Shown here in pieces: positions 54,542 to 63,890 of a DNA stretch of 64,000 bases. Each line of letters opens with the position of its first letter. Positions within the stretch are counted from its first letter, which is position 1. The stretch comes from Massilia sp. Root133 (GTDB lineage: Bacteria; Pseudomonadota; Gammaproteobacteria; Burkholderiales; Burkholderiaceae_D), in assembly GCF_001426525.1 (NCBI RefSeq), contig NZ_LMEW01000014.1:39210-103209 (forward strand), read 5' to 3'. Under the pieces are notes generated by a model that saw only the letters and a list, made by a program, of their open reading frames with translations, did not search any database and was not told where the DNA came from. The translations under genes were made by a program, and so were the position numbers.

Positions 54542-55278
54542 GCCTGCAGCCAGTTGCCGATGCGGCTGGCGCCGAGGCGCGCGGCACCCTGCGGCACCAG
54601 CGTGTCCTCCTTCAGCTCCGCGCCGAAATAGCGTGCGTGGACGTCGGCGCGCACCGTGCGCGTGTCGCCCTTGACCGCGAGGTAGTCGCGCACGAGGTCG
54701 GACAGGCGGAAACGGTCCGGCCCCGCGATCTCGACGATGCCGTTCACGGGCGCACCGAGGACCACGTCCGCCAGCGCCGCCGCCACGTCGTCCGAGGCGA
54801 TGGGCTGGATGTACGCGGGCGACAGGGCGATCGTGTCGTCCTGGCCTGCCGATGCAGCGATCCCGCTGAGGAATTCGAAGAACTGCGTCGAATGCACGAT
54901 GGTGTAAGGCAGGCCTGATGCGCGAATGAGCTCTTCCTGCGCGATCTTGGCGCGGAAGTAACCGCTCTCCGCGAGGCGCTGCGTGCCCACGACGGACAAG
55001 GCCACGTGGTGCCGCACGCCCGCCCGGCGTGCGGCGGCCAGCAGGTTGCGGCCCGAGGTCGTGAAGAAGTCGAGGACGGCGTCGTCCGCGAACGACGGCG
55101 AGTTCGCCACGTCCACGACGACGTCGCAGCCTTCCAGCGCCGCGTCCAGGCCTTCGCCCGTCAGCGTGTTCACGCCCGAGTTGGGAGATGCGGCCAGCGC
55201 TTCATGGCCGCGCGCACGCAGCAGGGTCACGAGCTTGCTGCCGATGAGGCCCGTGCCGCCGATGACGACGATGTTCAT
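54514..55278 (-). CDS. NmrA-like NAD(P)-binding protein
   Basis: The 254-residue atypical SDR starts with the Rossmann motif VIGGTGLIGSKL. It has ALSVVGTQRL and the YFRAKIAQEELI segment with YxxxK in the NmrA/NAD-dependent epimerase position. It resembles SDR proteins of the NmrA group that sense NADP or act as quinone or isoflavone-type reductases. It lies 13 bp downstream of an AhpD-like gene, so the two are likely one transcript. Confidence 0.85.
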   Translation of the reverse strand: MNIVVIGGTGLIGSKLVTLLRARGHEALAASPNSGVNTLTGEGLDAALEGCDVVVDVANSPSFADDAVLDFFTTSGRNLLAAARRAGVRHHVALSVVGTQRLAESGYFRAKIAQEELIRASGLPYTIVHSTQFFEFLSGIAASAGQDDTIALSPAYIQPIASDDVAAALADVVLGAPVNGIVEIAGPDRFRLSDLVRDYLAVKGDTRTVRADVHARYFGAELKEDTLVPQGAARLGASRIGNWLQAQAPASRLR

Positions 55279-55291
55279 GGATGTCTTCTTG

Positions 55292-55771
55292 TCAAGCGAG
55301 GTTGGCGCGGTCCAGGCCGAAGTCCTTGTCGTACGAGCCCGGCACGGTCTGGAACGCGACGTTGATGCGGTTCCACGCATTGGTCGCCATGATCTCGTAG
55401 GTCAGGTCGACGAGTTCCTGCTCGGTCAGCTGGCTGCGCACGCGTTCGTAGATCTCGTTCGGCACGCCTTGGCGCGACAGCGTCGTCAGCGCTTCCGTCC
55501 ACGCCAGCGCGGCCCGTTCGCGCGGGGCGAACAGGGTCGATTCGCGCCACGCGGCCAGGTGATGCAGGCGCAGCGCGCGTTCGCCGTGGATCGTGGCCTG
55601 CTTCACGTGCATGTCGATGCAGAACGTGCAGCCGTTGATCTGCGACGTGCGGATGGCGACGAGGTCGCGGATGCTTTCCTCGATGCTGCCGTCGTTGATC
55701 AGGGTGCCCAGTTCGACGAGCTTCTTGAAGAGGGCGGGGGACTGCTTGAGGTAGTTGATACGCTGGGTCAT
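55292..55771 (-). CDS. AhpD-like carboxymuconolactone decarboxylase family protein
   Basis: The 159-residue all-alpha protein has the AhpD-type redox motif CTFCIDMH (Cys pair CxxC followed by His), preceded by RDLVAIRTSQING. It is probably an alkylhydroperoxidase or similar peroxidase-related thiol enzyme rather than a true decarboxylase. AAGGAGA lies just upstream of the ATG. It is the first gene of the pair with the NmrA-like gene. Confidence 0.87.
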   Translation of the reverse strand: MTQRINYLKQSPALFKKLVELGTLINDGSIEESIRDLVAIRTSQINGCTFCIDMHVKQATIHGERALRLHHLAAWRESTLFAPRERAALAWTEALTTLSRQGVPNEIYERVRSQLTEQELVDLTYEIMATNAWNRINVAFQTVPGSYDKDFGLDRANLA

Positions 55772-55897
55772 CTCGTTCTCCTTGGTGGTTGTGGTACGAA
55801 AGGAGTGTAGGCAGCGCGCCGCGCGGCCGGTAGGCGGCTGGCCGGCCGCACGGTGGTGCCAGAAACGCACCAATGAGCGCACCAATGAGCGCACCAG

Positions 55898-56710
55898 TCA
55901 GCGCGCCAGCCGCACCCCGGCGGCGACGAGCAGCAGCGCGGGGCCGAGGCGCCACCAGCTGCCTGCGGCCACGGCGCCCGTGACGGCCAGCGCGAGCGTG
56001 GACAGCACGGGCGTCAGGTAGGACAGCGACCCGATCGTCGCTGCGCGGCCCGTGCGCATGGCGCGGTCCCACAGGACGAACGACAGGCCGAGCGGCCCGA
56101 TGCCGATGGCGGCCATGCCCGCGAGCTCCGTGCCGGACGGCCGGTACGGCGTTTCGAACAGCGCGTGCGCCGCCAGCGCGAGCAGGCCGGCGCCGAGGCA
56201 GAAACCGCCCGTGGCCCAGGACGAATAGGCGGGCAGGCGGGCCGGCGCCAGCGAATACACGGCCCACGTGAACGCGGCGAGCACGGCGAGCGCGTAGCCG
56301 GCGAGATGCGTGACGGTGGGCGCGGACGGTGCGATGACGAGCGCGCCGCCCGCGAAGGCGATGACACAGCCGGCCAGTTGGCTGCGCCGCAGCGGCACGG
56401 CGCGCCGGGCCAGCACGACGATCAACAGCGGCCACAGATAATTCAGCAGGTTCGCCTCGGCGATGGGCGCGAGCCGGAACGCGGCCACGAGGCACGCGTG
56501 GTACAGGAACAGGCTGGCGATGCCGAAGCCCAGGATGGCGGCCGGCACCCTCCATTCGCGCCACCGGTGGACGGACGCGAGGCCGCCGCAGCACAGCGCG
56601 ACGCCGGTCAGCAGCAGCGGCGGCGCGTCGCCCGCCAGCCGCACGAGGGTCGCGAACAGCGCCCACAACAGGATGGCGCCGAGCGCGCACGCCCAGGCGG
56701 TCCGGCTCAT
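55898..56710 (-). CDS. EamA-family DMT transporter
   Basis: The 270-residue inner-membrane protein has about ten hydrophobic helices in two EamA repeats (for example AWACALGAILLWALFATLV, AEANLLNYLWPLLIVVL, GPALLLVAAGVRLAR). The N-Y-L-W-P segment after helix 4 is typical. Members export amino acids, purines or other metabolites. The ATG overlaps the stop of the LysR gene as ATGA, so the regulator and transporter are coupled. Confidence 0.88.
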   Translation of the reverse strand: MSRTAWACALGAILLWALFATLVRLAGDAPPLLLTGVALCCGGLASVHRWREWRVPAAILGFGIASLFLYHACLVAAFRLAPIAEANLLNYLWPLLIVVLARRAVPLRRSQLAGCVIAFAGGALVIAPSAPTVTHLAGYALAVLAAFTWAVYSLAPARLPAYSSWATGGFCLGAGLLALAAHALFETPYRPSGTELAGMAAIGIGPLGLSFVLWDRAMRTGRAATIGSLSYLTPVLSTLALAVTGAVAAGSWWRLGPALLLVAAGVRLAR

Positions 56711-57705
56711 GGCCGGCCTCCGCCCGCCAGGTCGGGATCGTCGAGGCCGAGGGCGCGTACGCGCAGCGAGATGTCGTCGACGAAGACGCGCACGCGCATC
56801 GGCATGTGGTGCCGGCTCAGGTAGCAGAGGAAGTGGCCGCGGTCGTCCGGCGCATATTCCGCCAGGCAGGCGACGAGGCGCCCGGCGCGCAGGTGCTCGC
56901 GGATCTGGTAGCCGGCCATCTGGGCGATGCCGTCGCCGTCGAGGACCGCCTGCAGCACGAGGTCGGCGTCGTTGAAACAGAGCCACCCCTGCGGCGTGTG
57001 CTTGCGCACCGCGCCGTCGACCTTGAATTCCCAGTCGAACAGCCGGCCCGACGCGAAGCGGAAGTTGACGCCGCAGTGGCCCGCCAGTTCGTCCGGCGTG
57101 CGCGGCAGGCCGTGGCGCTGTGCGTATGCCGGCGACGCACACACGAGCATGGGCATCGGGACAAGCTTCTTGGCGACGATCTGGCTGTCGTCCATGCGGC
57201 CGTTGCGGAAGGCGACGTCGATGCGGTCGGACGTGAAATCGGTGGGGCGGTCGTCGAGGATCAGGTCGACCGTGATGTCCGGGTAGCGCGCATGAAAATC
57301 CTTCAGCAGCGGCGCGACGATCTTGCGCCCGAAGCCCACGGTGGACGAGATGCGCAGGTGCCCGCGCGGGATGCCGGTACGCAGCTCGCGCATCTCGTCG
57401 AGCGCCTGGAAGATGCGGTCGACGCCGGGCCGGCAGCCCTCGAAGAAGCGCTGGCCCTCGGCCGTGAGGGACGTGCTGCGCGTCGTGCGCAGGAACAGCC
57501 GCGTGTCGAGCTGGGTCTCCAGTTTCAGCACGCTGCGGCTGACGGCGGAGCGCCCGATGCCGAGCCGCTCGGCCGCCCGGGCGAAGCTGCCTTCGTGGAC
57601 GACGGCCATGAACGCGACCACGCCTGCATACGTTGTCGCGAAGCTGGATGCCAGCGCGTCGTTGCAATCGGGGCTGGGAAGAACGGAAGTGAGGCTGCGT
57701 GGCAC
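56707..57705 (-). CDS. LysR-family transcriptional regulator
   Basis: The 332-residue regulator has an N-terminal HTH (about residues 28-88, FAREAERL-like FARAAERLGIGRSAVSRSV) and a LysR substrate-binding domain. The first about 25 residues are variable. It is cotranscribed with and probably regulates the DMT transporter. An alternative start further in is possible, at the Met of FMAVVHEG (too late for the HTH), so the annotated start is kept. Confidence 0.87.
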   Translation of the reverse strand: MPRSLTSVLPSPDCNDALASSFATTYAGVVAFMAVVHEGSFARAAERLGIGRSAVSRSVLKLETQLDTRLFLRTTRSTSLTAEGQRFFEGCRPGVDRIFQALDEMRELRTGIPRGHLRISSTVGFGRKIVAPLLKDFHARYPDITVDLILDDRPTDFTSDRIDVAFRNGRMDDSQIVAKKLVPMPMLVCASPAYAQRHGLPRTPDELAGHCGVNFRFASGRLFDWEFKVDGAVRKHTPQGWLCFNDADLVLQAVLDGDGIAQMAGYQIREHLRAGRLVACLAEYAPDDRGHFLCYLSRHHMPMRVRVFVDDISLRVRALGLDDPDLAGGGRP

Positions 57706-57906
57706 GGCGGTCCTGTCGGTACGTAAGTACGCCGATGGTAGGCCTGCTCCCCTTCGGCGGCAATGACAAGAATCCCCGATTTCCTGCCAGCGTCGCGCGC
57801 GCCGATTGGTGTTTTTGCGGCACCGCCGCGCGTCCCCGCCGGCGCCTGTCGCAGGGCAGGCGCCCTGTCTACACTGGCGTTTTCACGCACAACGAGGACC
57901 TCGATC

Positions 57907-58302
57907 ATGTTCCGCTACCTTCCCCTTGCCCTGGCCGCCTGCGCCACGCTCGCCCACGCGGCCCCGCCCGAACCCGTCGTCACGACGCTGATGCACCAGG
58001 CGCTGGCCGACGCGCCGGGCAAGGAAGTCATGATGCTCACCGTCGACTACGCGCCCGGCGCGGCCGATCCCGTGCACCGCCACGACGCGCACGGCTTCGT
58101 CTACGTGCTCGAAGGGACCATCGTCATGGGCGTGGAGGGCGGCAAGGAAAAGACGCTGCGCGCCGGCGAGACTTTTTACGAAGGGCCGCGCGACGTGCAC
58201 ACGGTCGGCCGCAATGCGAGCCGGACGAAGCCGGCGCGCTTCGTCGTGTTCCTGCTGAAGGACAAGGACAAGCCGGCGCTCATTCCGGTGGGGAGCCATT
58301 GA
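57907..58302 (+). CDS. Secreted cupin-domain protein
   Basis: The 131-residue protein has a signal peptide (MFRYLPLALAACATLAHA) and one cupin barrel with motif 1 PVHRHDAHGFVYVLEG (metal ligands H, H and later Glu/His) and motif 2 EGPRDVHTVGRN. The function is unknown; small exported cupins often act as metal-dependent dioxygenases, isomerases or binding proteins. GAGGA lies before the ATG. Its 3' end overlaps the convergent hybrid kinase gene by 23 bp. Confidence 0.83.
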   Translation: MFRYLPLALAACATLAHAAPPEPVVTTLMHQALADAPGKEVMMLTVDYAPGAADPVHRHDAHGFVYVLEGTIVMGVEGGKEKTLRAGETFYEGPRDVHTVGRNASRTKPARFVVFLLKDKDKPALIPVGSH

Positions 58303-60187
58303 CGGCAGCGAGCAGATGCGCCATGTCGACGGGCTTCACGAGCCGCACGTCGAAGCCCGCGTCCAGCGCCTGGCCGCCGTCGTGCTCGATGCCCCAGCCG
58401 GTCACGGCGACGAGCCGCACGGCCGCGCCCCACGCCTGTGCGCGTACCCAGCGCGCGACCTCGTAGCCGTTCGCGCCTGGCATGCCGATGTCCAGCACCA
58501 TCACATCCGGACGGTGCGCGTCGGCTAGGGCCATCGCGGTGATGCCGTCGAAGCCCGTGTGGACCGTGTGTCCCTCGGCTTGCAGCAGCAGCGCCAGCAG
58601 GTTCGCCGCGTCGGCATTGTCGTCCGCGAGCAGCACGCGCAGGCCGCGGGCGCCGCCGTCCGTCGCCGGCGCGTCGGATGCGGCGGCAGGCGCGTGTTGC
58701 GCCAGGGCGGGCAAGGTCACGCGGATGCGCGTGCCCTGGCCCGCGCCCGCGCTGAACGCGCGCACGGTGCCGCCATGCAGGCCGACGAGCGAGCGCACGA
58801 CCGCGAGGCCGATGCCCAGCCCGGGCGTGCCGCCGTGCGCCTTCGTCTCGCCCTGCGAGAACATCTCGAAGACGCCGTCCAGCCGGTGCGGCGCGATGCC
58901 GATGCCGTCGTCGGCGACCTCGATCACGGCGTCCATGGCGTCGCGCGCCACGCGCACCTCGATGTGCCCCGGCGTCGGCGTGAACTTGGCGGCATTGACG
59001 AGCAGGTTGGCGACGACTTGCGTGAGGCGGACCTCGTCGCCGACGACCATGACCGGTTCCTGCGGCAGCGACAGGCGCAGGTCGTGGCCCTTGCCCTCGA
59101 GCGTGGGCAGGGCGTTCTCGCACGCGAGTTCGGCGATCCCGCGCAGGTCGAGCGGCGCCCGGTGGAGTTCGATGCGGTTGTGGGCGATGCGGCTCAGGTC
59201 CAGCAGCTCGTCCAGCATCTTCGCCATGTGGCCGATCTGGCGGTCGATCACGTCGGTGGCGCGGGCGCGCACGGCGGCGTCGTCCGGAGCCTGGCGCAGC
59301 AGCGCGATCGAATAGCGCGCGGCGCCCAGCGGGTTGCGCAGCTCGTGCGCGAGGATCGCCAGGAATTCGTTCTTCTGGCGGTCGGCCCGTTCCAGTTCCT
59401 CGGTCTTGCGTTCCAGGTTCTGGCGCGTCTCGATGTCGGCCGTGACTTCGCGTGCCGTGCCGATCACCATGGACGGCTTGCCGTCCGTGCCGCGCAGCAC
59501 GCGCGCGCTCGACGCGATCCAGCGCACGATGCCGTCGGCGCCGCGGAACCGGTATTGCATGCGGTAGTGGTCCGCACCCGCGAACGCGGCCTTCCACGCG
59601 TCGATCACGCGGGGCCGGTCTTCGTCGTGGATGTCGGCCAGCCAGGCATCCACGGTCGCCGGCGCATGGCCGGGCGGCCGGCCCAGCATCGGCCCGAGGT
59701 CGCTGGAGGCGGCGATCGAGCGGTCGCGCGGATCGTACTGCCACGTCGCCATCCCGGCCGACCGCAGCGCGATCTCGAGGCGCGCCTGCGCCTGTTCGGC
59801 CCGCGCGCGCTGCGCCACGTTGTCGAGGCAGGCGCGCACCGCATAGCCGATGCGCGGGTAGTGCTTGGGCGTCTTGGTGATGTAGTCGTCGAGGCCTTCC
59901 TTCATGGCCTCGACGGCGATTTCCTCGTTGCCGCTCGCGGTGAACATGATCACGGGACGCGCGGGGAAGCGGCGTTTCAGCTCGCGCAGGACCGTGATGC
60001 CGTCCGTGAAGCGCAGGCGGTAGTCCGTGATGGCGATGTCGAAGCGGCCGTCGGCGAGCGCCGCGGCCAGCGTCTCCGGGCTGCCTGCCTCGGTGATGCG
60101 CACGTCGGGAAAATGCCGCCCCAGCTCGCGCGCGACGAGCGCCCGGTCGTCCGGGCTGTCGTCGACGAGGAGGGCGGCGAACGTCAC
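58280..60187 (-). CDS. Hybrid histidine kinase, REC-PAS-HisKA-HATPase-REC
   Basis: The 635-residue soluble protein starts at a GTG that overlaps the upstream kinase stop (GTGA). Order: receiver (phospho-Asp in IAITDYRLR, Lys in ITKTPKHY), PAS (about 140-255, YDPRDRSIAASSDL), HisKA with LAHELRNPLGAARYS, HATPase with VADDGIGIAP and GLGIGLAVV, and a second receiver (VMVLDIGMPG, VKPVDM). It has no membrane segment or DNA-binding domain, so it receives and passes phosphate within a relay. The output protein is not encoded nearby. Confidence 0.87.
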   Translation of the reverse strand: MTFAALLVDDSPDDRALVARELGRHFPDVRITEAGSPETLAAALADGRFDIAITDYRLRFTDGITVLRELKRRFPARPVIMFTASGNEEIAVEAMKEGLDDYITKTPKHYPRIGYAVRACLDNVAQRARAEQAQARLEIALRSAGMATWQYDPRDRSIAASSDLGPMLGRPPGHAPATVDAWLADIHDEDRPRVIDAWKAAFAGADHYRMQYRFRGADGIVRWIASSARVLRGTDGKPSMVIGTAREVTADIETRQNLERKTEELERADRQKNEFLAILAHELRNPLGAARYSIALLRQAPDDAAVRARATDVIDRQIGHMAKMLDELLDLSRIAHNRIELHRAPLDLRGIAELACENALPTLEGKGHDLRLSLPQEPVMVVGDEVRLTQVVANLLVNAAKFTPTPGHIEVRVARDAMDAVIEVADDGIGIAPHRLDGVFEMFSQGETKAHGGTPGLGIGLAVVRSLVGLHGGTVRAFSAGAGQGTRIRVTLPALAQHAPAAASDAPATDGGARGLRVLLADDNADAANLLALLLQAEGHTVHTGFDGITAMALADAHRPDVMVLDIGMPGANGYEVARWVRAQAWGAAVRLVAVTGWGIEHDGGQALDAGFDVRLVKPVDMAHLLAAVNGSPPE

Positions 60188-61686
60188 ACCGGCTCCGGCG
60201 GCGCGGGCAGGTCGACCACGAACGTGGCGCCGCCGCCCGGCGCCGACTCCACGGCGACGCGGCCGCCCATGCGCTCGACGCCCTTCTTGACGATCGCGAG
60301 GCCGATGCCCGTGCCCGGGTATTCCTCCTCGCTGTGCAGGCGTTCGAACACGTTGAAGATGCGGGCCTGGGCCGCCGGTGCGATGCCGATGCCGTCGTCG
60401 CTGACCGTGACGCGCACCATCGATCCCGCTTCGCTTGCCGCGATGCGCACGACCGGCGCTGCGCCGGGCCGCACGAACTTGACGGCGTTCGACACGAGGT
60501 TCGTCAGCGCCTGCACGACGGTCTGGCGGTGCGCGCGCACGGTGAGAGCGTCCGGCACCTCGATCTGCAGCCGCGCCTTCGCCTGCTGGATCTCGGCGTG
60601 CAGCGCGGCCGTCACTTCGTGCAGCGCGTCGTTGACGACGACGTTTTCGGTGGCGATCTCGGTGCGCGACAGGCGCGCGAATTCCAGCAGGTCGGTCACC
60701 ATCGTGTCGACCCGGTGCGCGACGGCCTCGATACGGCCGATGTACAGGCTGGCCTTGTCGAGGTGGCCCTCGGCGAAATCCTGCTTGAGGACGTTGGCAT
60801 AGCCCTGGATCGTGCGCAGCGGCTCGCGCATGTCGTGCGAGACGGAGAAGCCGAACGTCTCCAGCGCCTCGTTCGCATCCTGCAGCTGGCGCGTGCGCGT
60901 GGCGATGCGCTGTTCCAGGTCGGCGTTCAGGCGCAGGATCTCCAGTTCGGCGCGGCGCAGCGACGTCACGTCGTCGACGATGCCGTCGACCGCGTCGTGC
61001 CCGTTTACGCGCACGCGCACCAGCCTCACCTTGAAGGCGCGGCCGCCGGTGTCCAGGTCGCCCGCGTCGAGCTGCAGGTCGGCCGCTTCCAGGGTCGCCT
61101 TCAGTTCCGGGATGTGCTGCCGCACGTCCTCGATCAGCGGGTGGTGCGCCGCCTTCGTGAATTCGCCCGACCCGAGACCCAGCATGCTCCAGAACGCGCG
61201 GTTGCCTTCCTCGATCTCGCCTTCGAGCGACATGCGGAACACGCCCACCTGGATGTTCTCGAGCAGCGATGCGAGCCGCGTTTCGCTGCGGATGGCGCGC
61301 GAGCGGATCTCGGTGCGGTCGAGGCACGTGCGCACGGCGACGGGCAGCCGCGCGTAGTGGCGCGGGCTCTTGATGACGTAGTCGTCCAGGCCGTGCTTCA
61401 TGGCTTCGACCGCGATTTCCTGGGTGCCCGTCGCGGTGAACATGATGACGGACAGTTGCGGAACGTGCGCCTTGATCAGCTTGAGCACGTCCAGGCCGGT
61501 CGTCCAGCGCATCTGGTAGTCGGTGATGACGAGGTCGAACGGGAAGCCGGCTGCGGCGACCTGTTCGAAGCCTGCGCGGTCGCCCACTTCCGCCGACCGG
61601 CAGCCTGGAAAATGGCGTTCGAGTTCGCGGCGGGCGAGCAGGCGGTCGTCGGGATTGTCGTCGAGGAGGAGGAAGCGCAGGGGCAT
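60184..61686 (-). CDS. REC-PAS histidine kinase
   Basis: The 500-residue soluble protein has a receiver (LLLDDNPDDR, phospho-Asp in LVITDYQMR, Lys in VIKSPRHY), a PAS-like domain (about 140-245), a coiled coil (about 245-275), HisKA with VSHDMREPLRTIQGYA and HATPase with VSDDGIGIAPAAQ and GTGIGLAIVKKG. The HisKA-HATPase half is close to that of the next kinase upstream, consistent with paralogy. It is coupled to the hybrid kinase by a 4-bp overlap. Confidence 0.87.
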   Translation of the reverse strand: MPLRFLLLDDNPDDRLLARRELERHFPGCRSAEVGDRAGFEQVAAAGFPFDLVITDYQMRWTTGLDVLKLIKAHVPQLSVIMFTATGTQEIAVEAMKHGLDDYVIKSPRHYARLPVAVRTCLDRTEIRSRAIRSETRLASLLENIQVGVFRMSLEGEIEEGNRAFWSMLGLGSGEFTKAAHHPLIEDVRQHIPELKATLEAADLQLDAGDLDTGGRAFKVRLVRVRVNGHDAVDGIVDDVTSLRRAELEILRLNADLEQRIATRTRQLQDANEALETFGFSVSHDMREPLRTIQGYANVLKQDFAEGHLDKASLYIGRIEAVAHRVDTMVTDLLEFARLSRTEIATENVVVNDALHEVTAALHAEIQQAKARLQIEVPDALTVRAHRQTVVQALTNLVSNAVKFVRPGAAPVVRIAASEAGSMVRVTVSDDGIGIAPAAQARIFNVFERLHSEEEYPGTGIGLAIVKKGVERMGGRVAVESAPGGGATFVVDLPAPPEPV

Positions 61687-61755
61687 GGTGGGTAAGCGGA
61701 CGAGGCTTGGCGTGGTGCAGGGACTCGTATTGTAGCCGTAATATGACAGGCCCCG

Positions 61756-63570
61756 TCAGGCCACCGGCGGCGCATCCGCCGGCGCGGCGGCAGGCAGGGG
61801 CTGCGGACGCGGTCGTTGCAGGCACAATCGGAACACGGTGCCGGCCGGCGCCGGTTCGACCCGGATCGTGCCGCCCAGGCGCTCCACGCCCTTTTTCACG
61901 ATCGCGAGGCCGATGCCCGTGCCCTGGTACTGGTCTTCGCCGTGCAGGCGCTCGAACACGTCGAACACGCGTTCGCGCTTGTCTTCCGGAATGCCGATGC
62001 CATTGTCCGCGATGCGCACCCAGGCCGCGTCGGCATTGACGTGGGCATCGATGCGCACGTGCGGCGTCACGTCCGGCGCGACGAACTTGATCGCGTTGCC
62101 GATCAGGTTCTCGAATACCTGCACGAGCACCGCTTCGTTGCCGAGCACCGCCGGCAGCTGGGAGGCGGCCTCGATGCGGGCGCCGGCGGCCGCGATCTGC
62201 ATCTCCATGTCGCCCAGCGCGAGCTGCACGACGCGGTCCAGTTCGACGGGCTGCAGGCGCAGCTCCGCACGCGCAAGCTGGCTGTAGGCGAGCAGGTCGG
62301 TCACGAGCCGGTCCATGTGCTGGCTGACGGCGAGGATGCGGCGCAGGAACCGTTCGCCCGCGGCGCTCAGCGTGGCCGCCTCGTCTTCCAGCAGCGCGGC
62401 CGCGTAGCCCTGCACGTTGCGCAGCGGCGCGCGCAGGTCGTGCGCGATCGTGTGGGCGAAGGCGCGCAACTCGATGTTGGCCTCCGCCAGCTGCTCCGTA
62501 CGGTCCTGGATGCGGTGTTCGAGCAACAGGTTGGCGTCGGCGAGTTCGCGCTGGGCGTGCTTCAGCGCCGTCACGTCCAGCATGCTCATCACGGCCCCGC
62601 GGACCTCGCCGTCGACGAGGAGGGGCTGGCAGTTGAGCTGCCACGCGCGCATCCGCTCCGGTTGCGCGGAGCTGCTGCCGGTAATCGGAATGCCGGTCAC
62701 GGCCTGCTTCTCGCGCAGCGCCGCCCGCAGCGCGGCGGCCAGTGTGTCGTCGTCGCTGCTCGAGCCGGCGATGCGGAATACCGTCGTCAGCAACTGGTCG
62801 CGCGCTTGCGCCTCTTCGCAGCCGAGCAATTGTTCCGCCACGGGGTTCATGAACCGCACGCGGCCGAACGCGTCGACCGCGATCACGGCTTCGCCGATGC
62901 TGCGCAGGGTCGCGTCGAGGTTGGCCCGCTGATCGGCAAGGAAGTCGGCGTCGCGGCGCGCCATCGCCCGGACGAAGAACAGCAGCGCGACCGACAGCAC
63001 GGACACGGCGCCGGCGGCTGCGATCGTGCGCGCGCGGTCGGTGCCCGCGGCGGCGTCGCGCAGCACGAGCAGCCGCTCTTCCTCGGCCAGCAACGCGGCG
63101 ATGCGCATGGTGATTGCCTGGCGCAAGGCCCGCTCGCCTTCCTTGCTGGGATAAGCCATGGCGCGCTCCATGCCGGTGCGCAGGTTGCGCACGTACTCGT
63201 CCAGCAGGCCGCGCAGGTCGGCCAGAGTGCGCTGCTGGGTTGGATTGTCGCTGGTCAGTTGCGTCAGCGTTTGGAGTGCGCGGGGCAGGGCGGTCAGGCG
63301 CTCCTGGAAATCCGCATCGTCGCGCCGGCTGTATTCGAGCCGCAGCGATTTCTGCAGCGCATCGGCCTCGTTGATCAGGCTTTGCGTGCCCTGCACGTGC
63401 TGCAGCACCTCGCGCGTGTGGTTGACCCAGCGCCAGGACGCGGCCGTGCGCTGGATGCTGACGGCAAGCGTGGAGATGCCTGCGAGCAGTACAGCAATGC
63501 TGATGGCCGCTGCGATATTGACGTACCGATGTGTTCTTTGGATGAGCATTGTGTCGGCGCCGGGCTTCAT
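61756..63570 (-). CDS. CHASE3-type membrane sensor histidine kinase
   Basis: The 604-residue protein starts MKPGADTM; the internal ATG at 63549 is an alternative. It has two membrane helices (AAAISIAVLLAGISTLAVS and VSVLSVALLFFV) flanking a helical CHASE3-like periplasmic domain (about 40-185). Then come PAS (about 210-340), a coiled coil, HisKA with IAHDLRAPLRNVQGYA and HATPase with IADNGIGIPEDK and GTGIGLAIVKKG. It is the first gene of the three-kinase cluster, 69 bp from the next, and probably feeds signals to the receiver-bearing kinases. Confidence 0.87.
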   Translation of the reverse strand: MKPGADTMLIQRTHRYVNIAAAISIAVLLAGISTLAVSIQRTAASWRWVNHTREVLQHVQGTQSLINEADALQKSLRLEYSRRDDADFQERLTALPRALQTLTQLTSDNPTQQRTLADLRGLLDEYVRNLRTGMERAMAYPSKEGERALRQAITMRIAALLAEEERLLVLRDAAAGTDRARTIAAAGAVSVLSVALLFFVRAMARRDADFLADQRANLDATLRSIGEAVIAVDAFGRVRFMNPVAEQLLGCEEAQARDQLLTTVFRIAGSSSDDDTLAAALRAALREKQAVTGIPITGSSSAQPERMRAWQLNCQPLLVDGEVRGAVMSMLDVTALKHAQRELADANLLLEHRIQDRTEQLAEANIELRAFAHTIAHDLRAPLRNVQGYAAALLEDEAATLSAAGERFLRRILAVSQHMDRLVTDLLAYSQLARAELRLQPVELDRVVQLALGDMEMQIAAAGARIEAASQLPAVLGNEAVLVQVFENLIGNAIKFVAPDVTPHVRIDAHVNADAAWVRIADNGIGIPEDKRERVFDVFERLHGEDQYQGTGIGLAIVKKGVERLGGTIRVEPAPAGTVFRLCLQRPRPQPLPAAAPADAPPVA

Positions 63571-63670
63571 GTTTAACTATTCTACCCATGTGGGGGGCGA
63601 TTGCGGGCTCGACGACGTGTGTGTCACCTGTGTTTCGGGATGGCCATCCCCATCTGCCGGGCCGGAACTA

Positions 63671-63854
63671 ATTCGGGGTCAGAGCACATTTTCCGAAAAA
63701 TTCGGGGTCAGAGCACTTTTTGGTGCAAAGTCTTTCAGGCAAACCTGTTGGTCGGAAGGACCGCGTTTCGCTCGTACGCGCACCGGTACGACGCTGCTGA
63801 TGGGTAAGCAATGGCTTAGTGAACATTGATCGAAAATGTGCTCTGACCCCGAAT
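63671..63854. repeat. GGGGTCAGAGCAC-type repeat element, copy 2
   Basis: Perfect 23-bp inverted arms at 63671-63693 and 63832-63854 contain GGGGTCAGAGCACATTTTC. An additional left-arm copy lies at 63700-63718 and a partial right-arm copy near 63864-63880. The interior of about 140 bp has no convincing gene. It matches the element at 39418-39618. A 14-bp palindrome GGGATGGCCATCCC lies just before it (63637-63650). The stretch 63571-63890 contains no gene. Confidence 0.7.
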
Positions 63855-63890
63855 CCGGCAAAAAATGGGGTCTGACCCTGACCCTTCCCC

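Noticed and set aside
53413..54918. A long plus-strand frame overlapping the GlxA/AraC gene
   Set aside because: It is in a different frame from the clear DJ-1/AraC protein and lacks recognisable domains.
58280..63589. A single open frame of about 1770 codons on the minus strand
   Set aside because: Only its last part (from the GTG at 60187) encodes recognisable domains. The rest is the wrong frame of the two upstream kinase genes, kept open by high GC.
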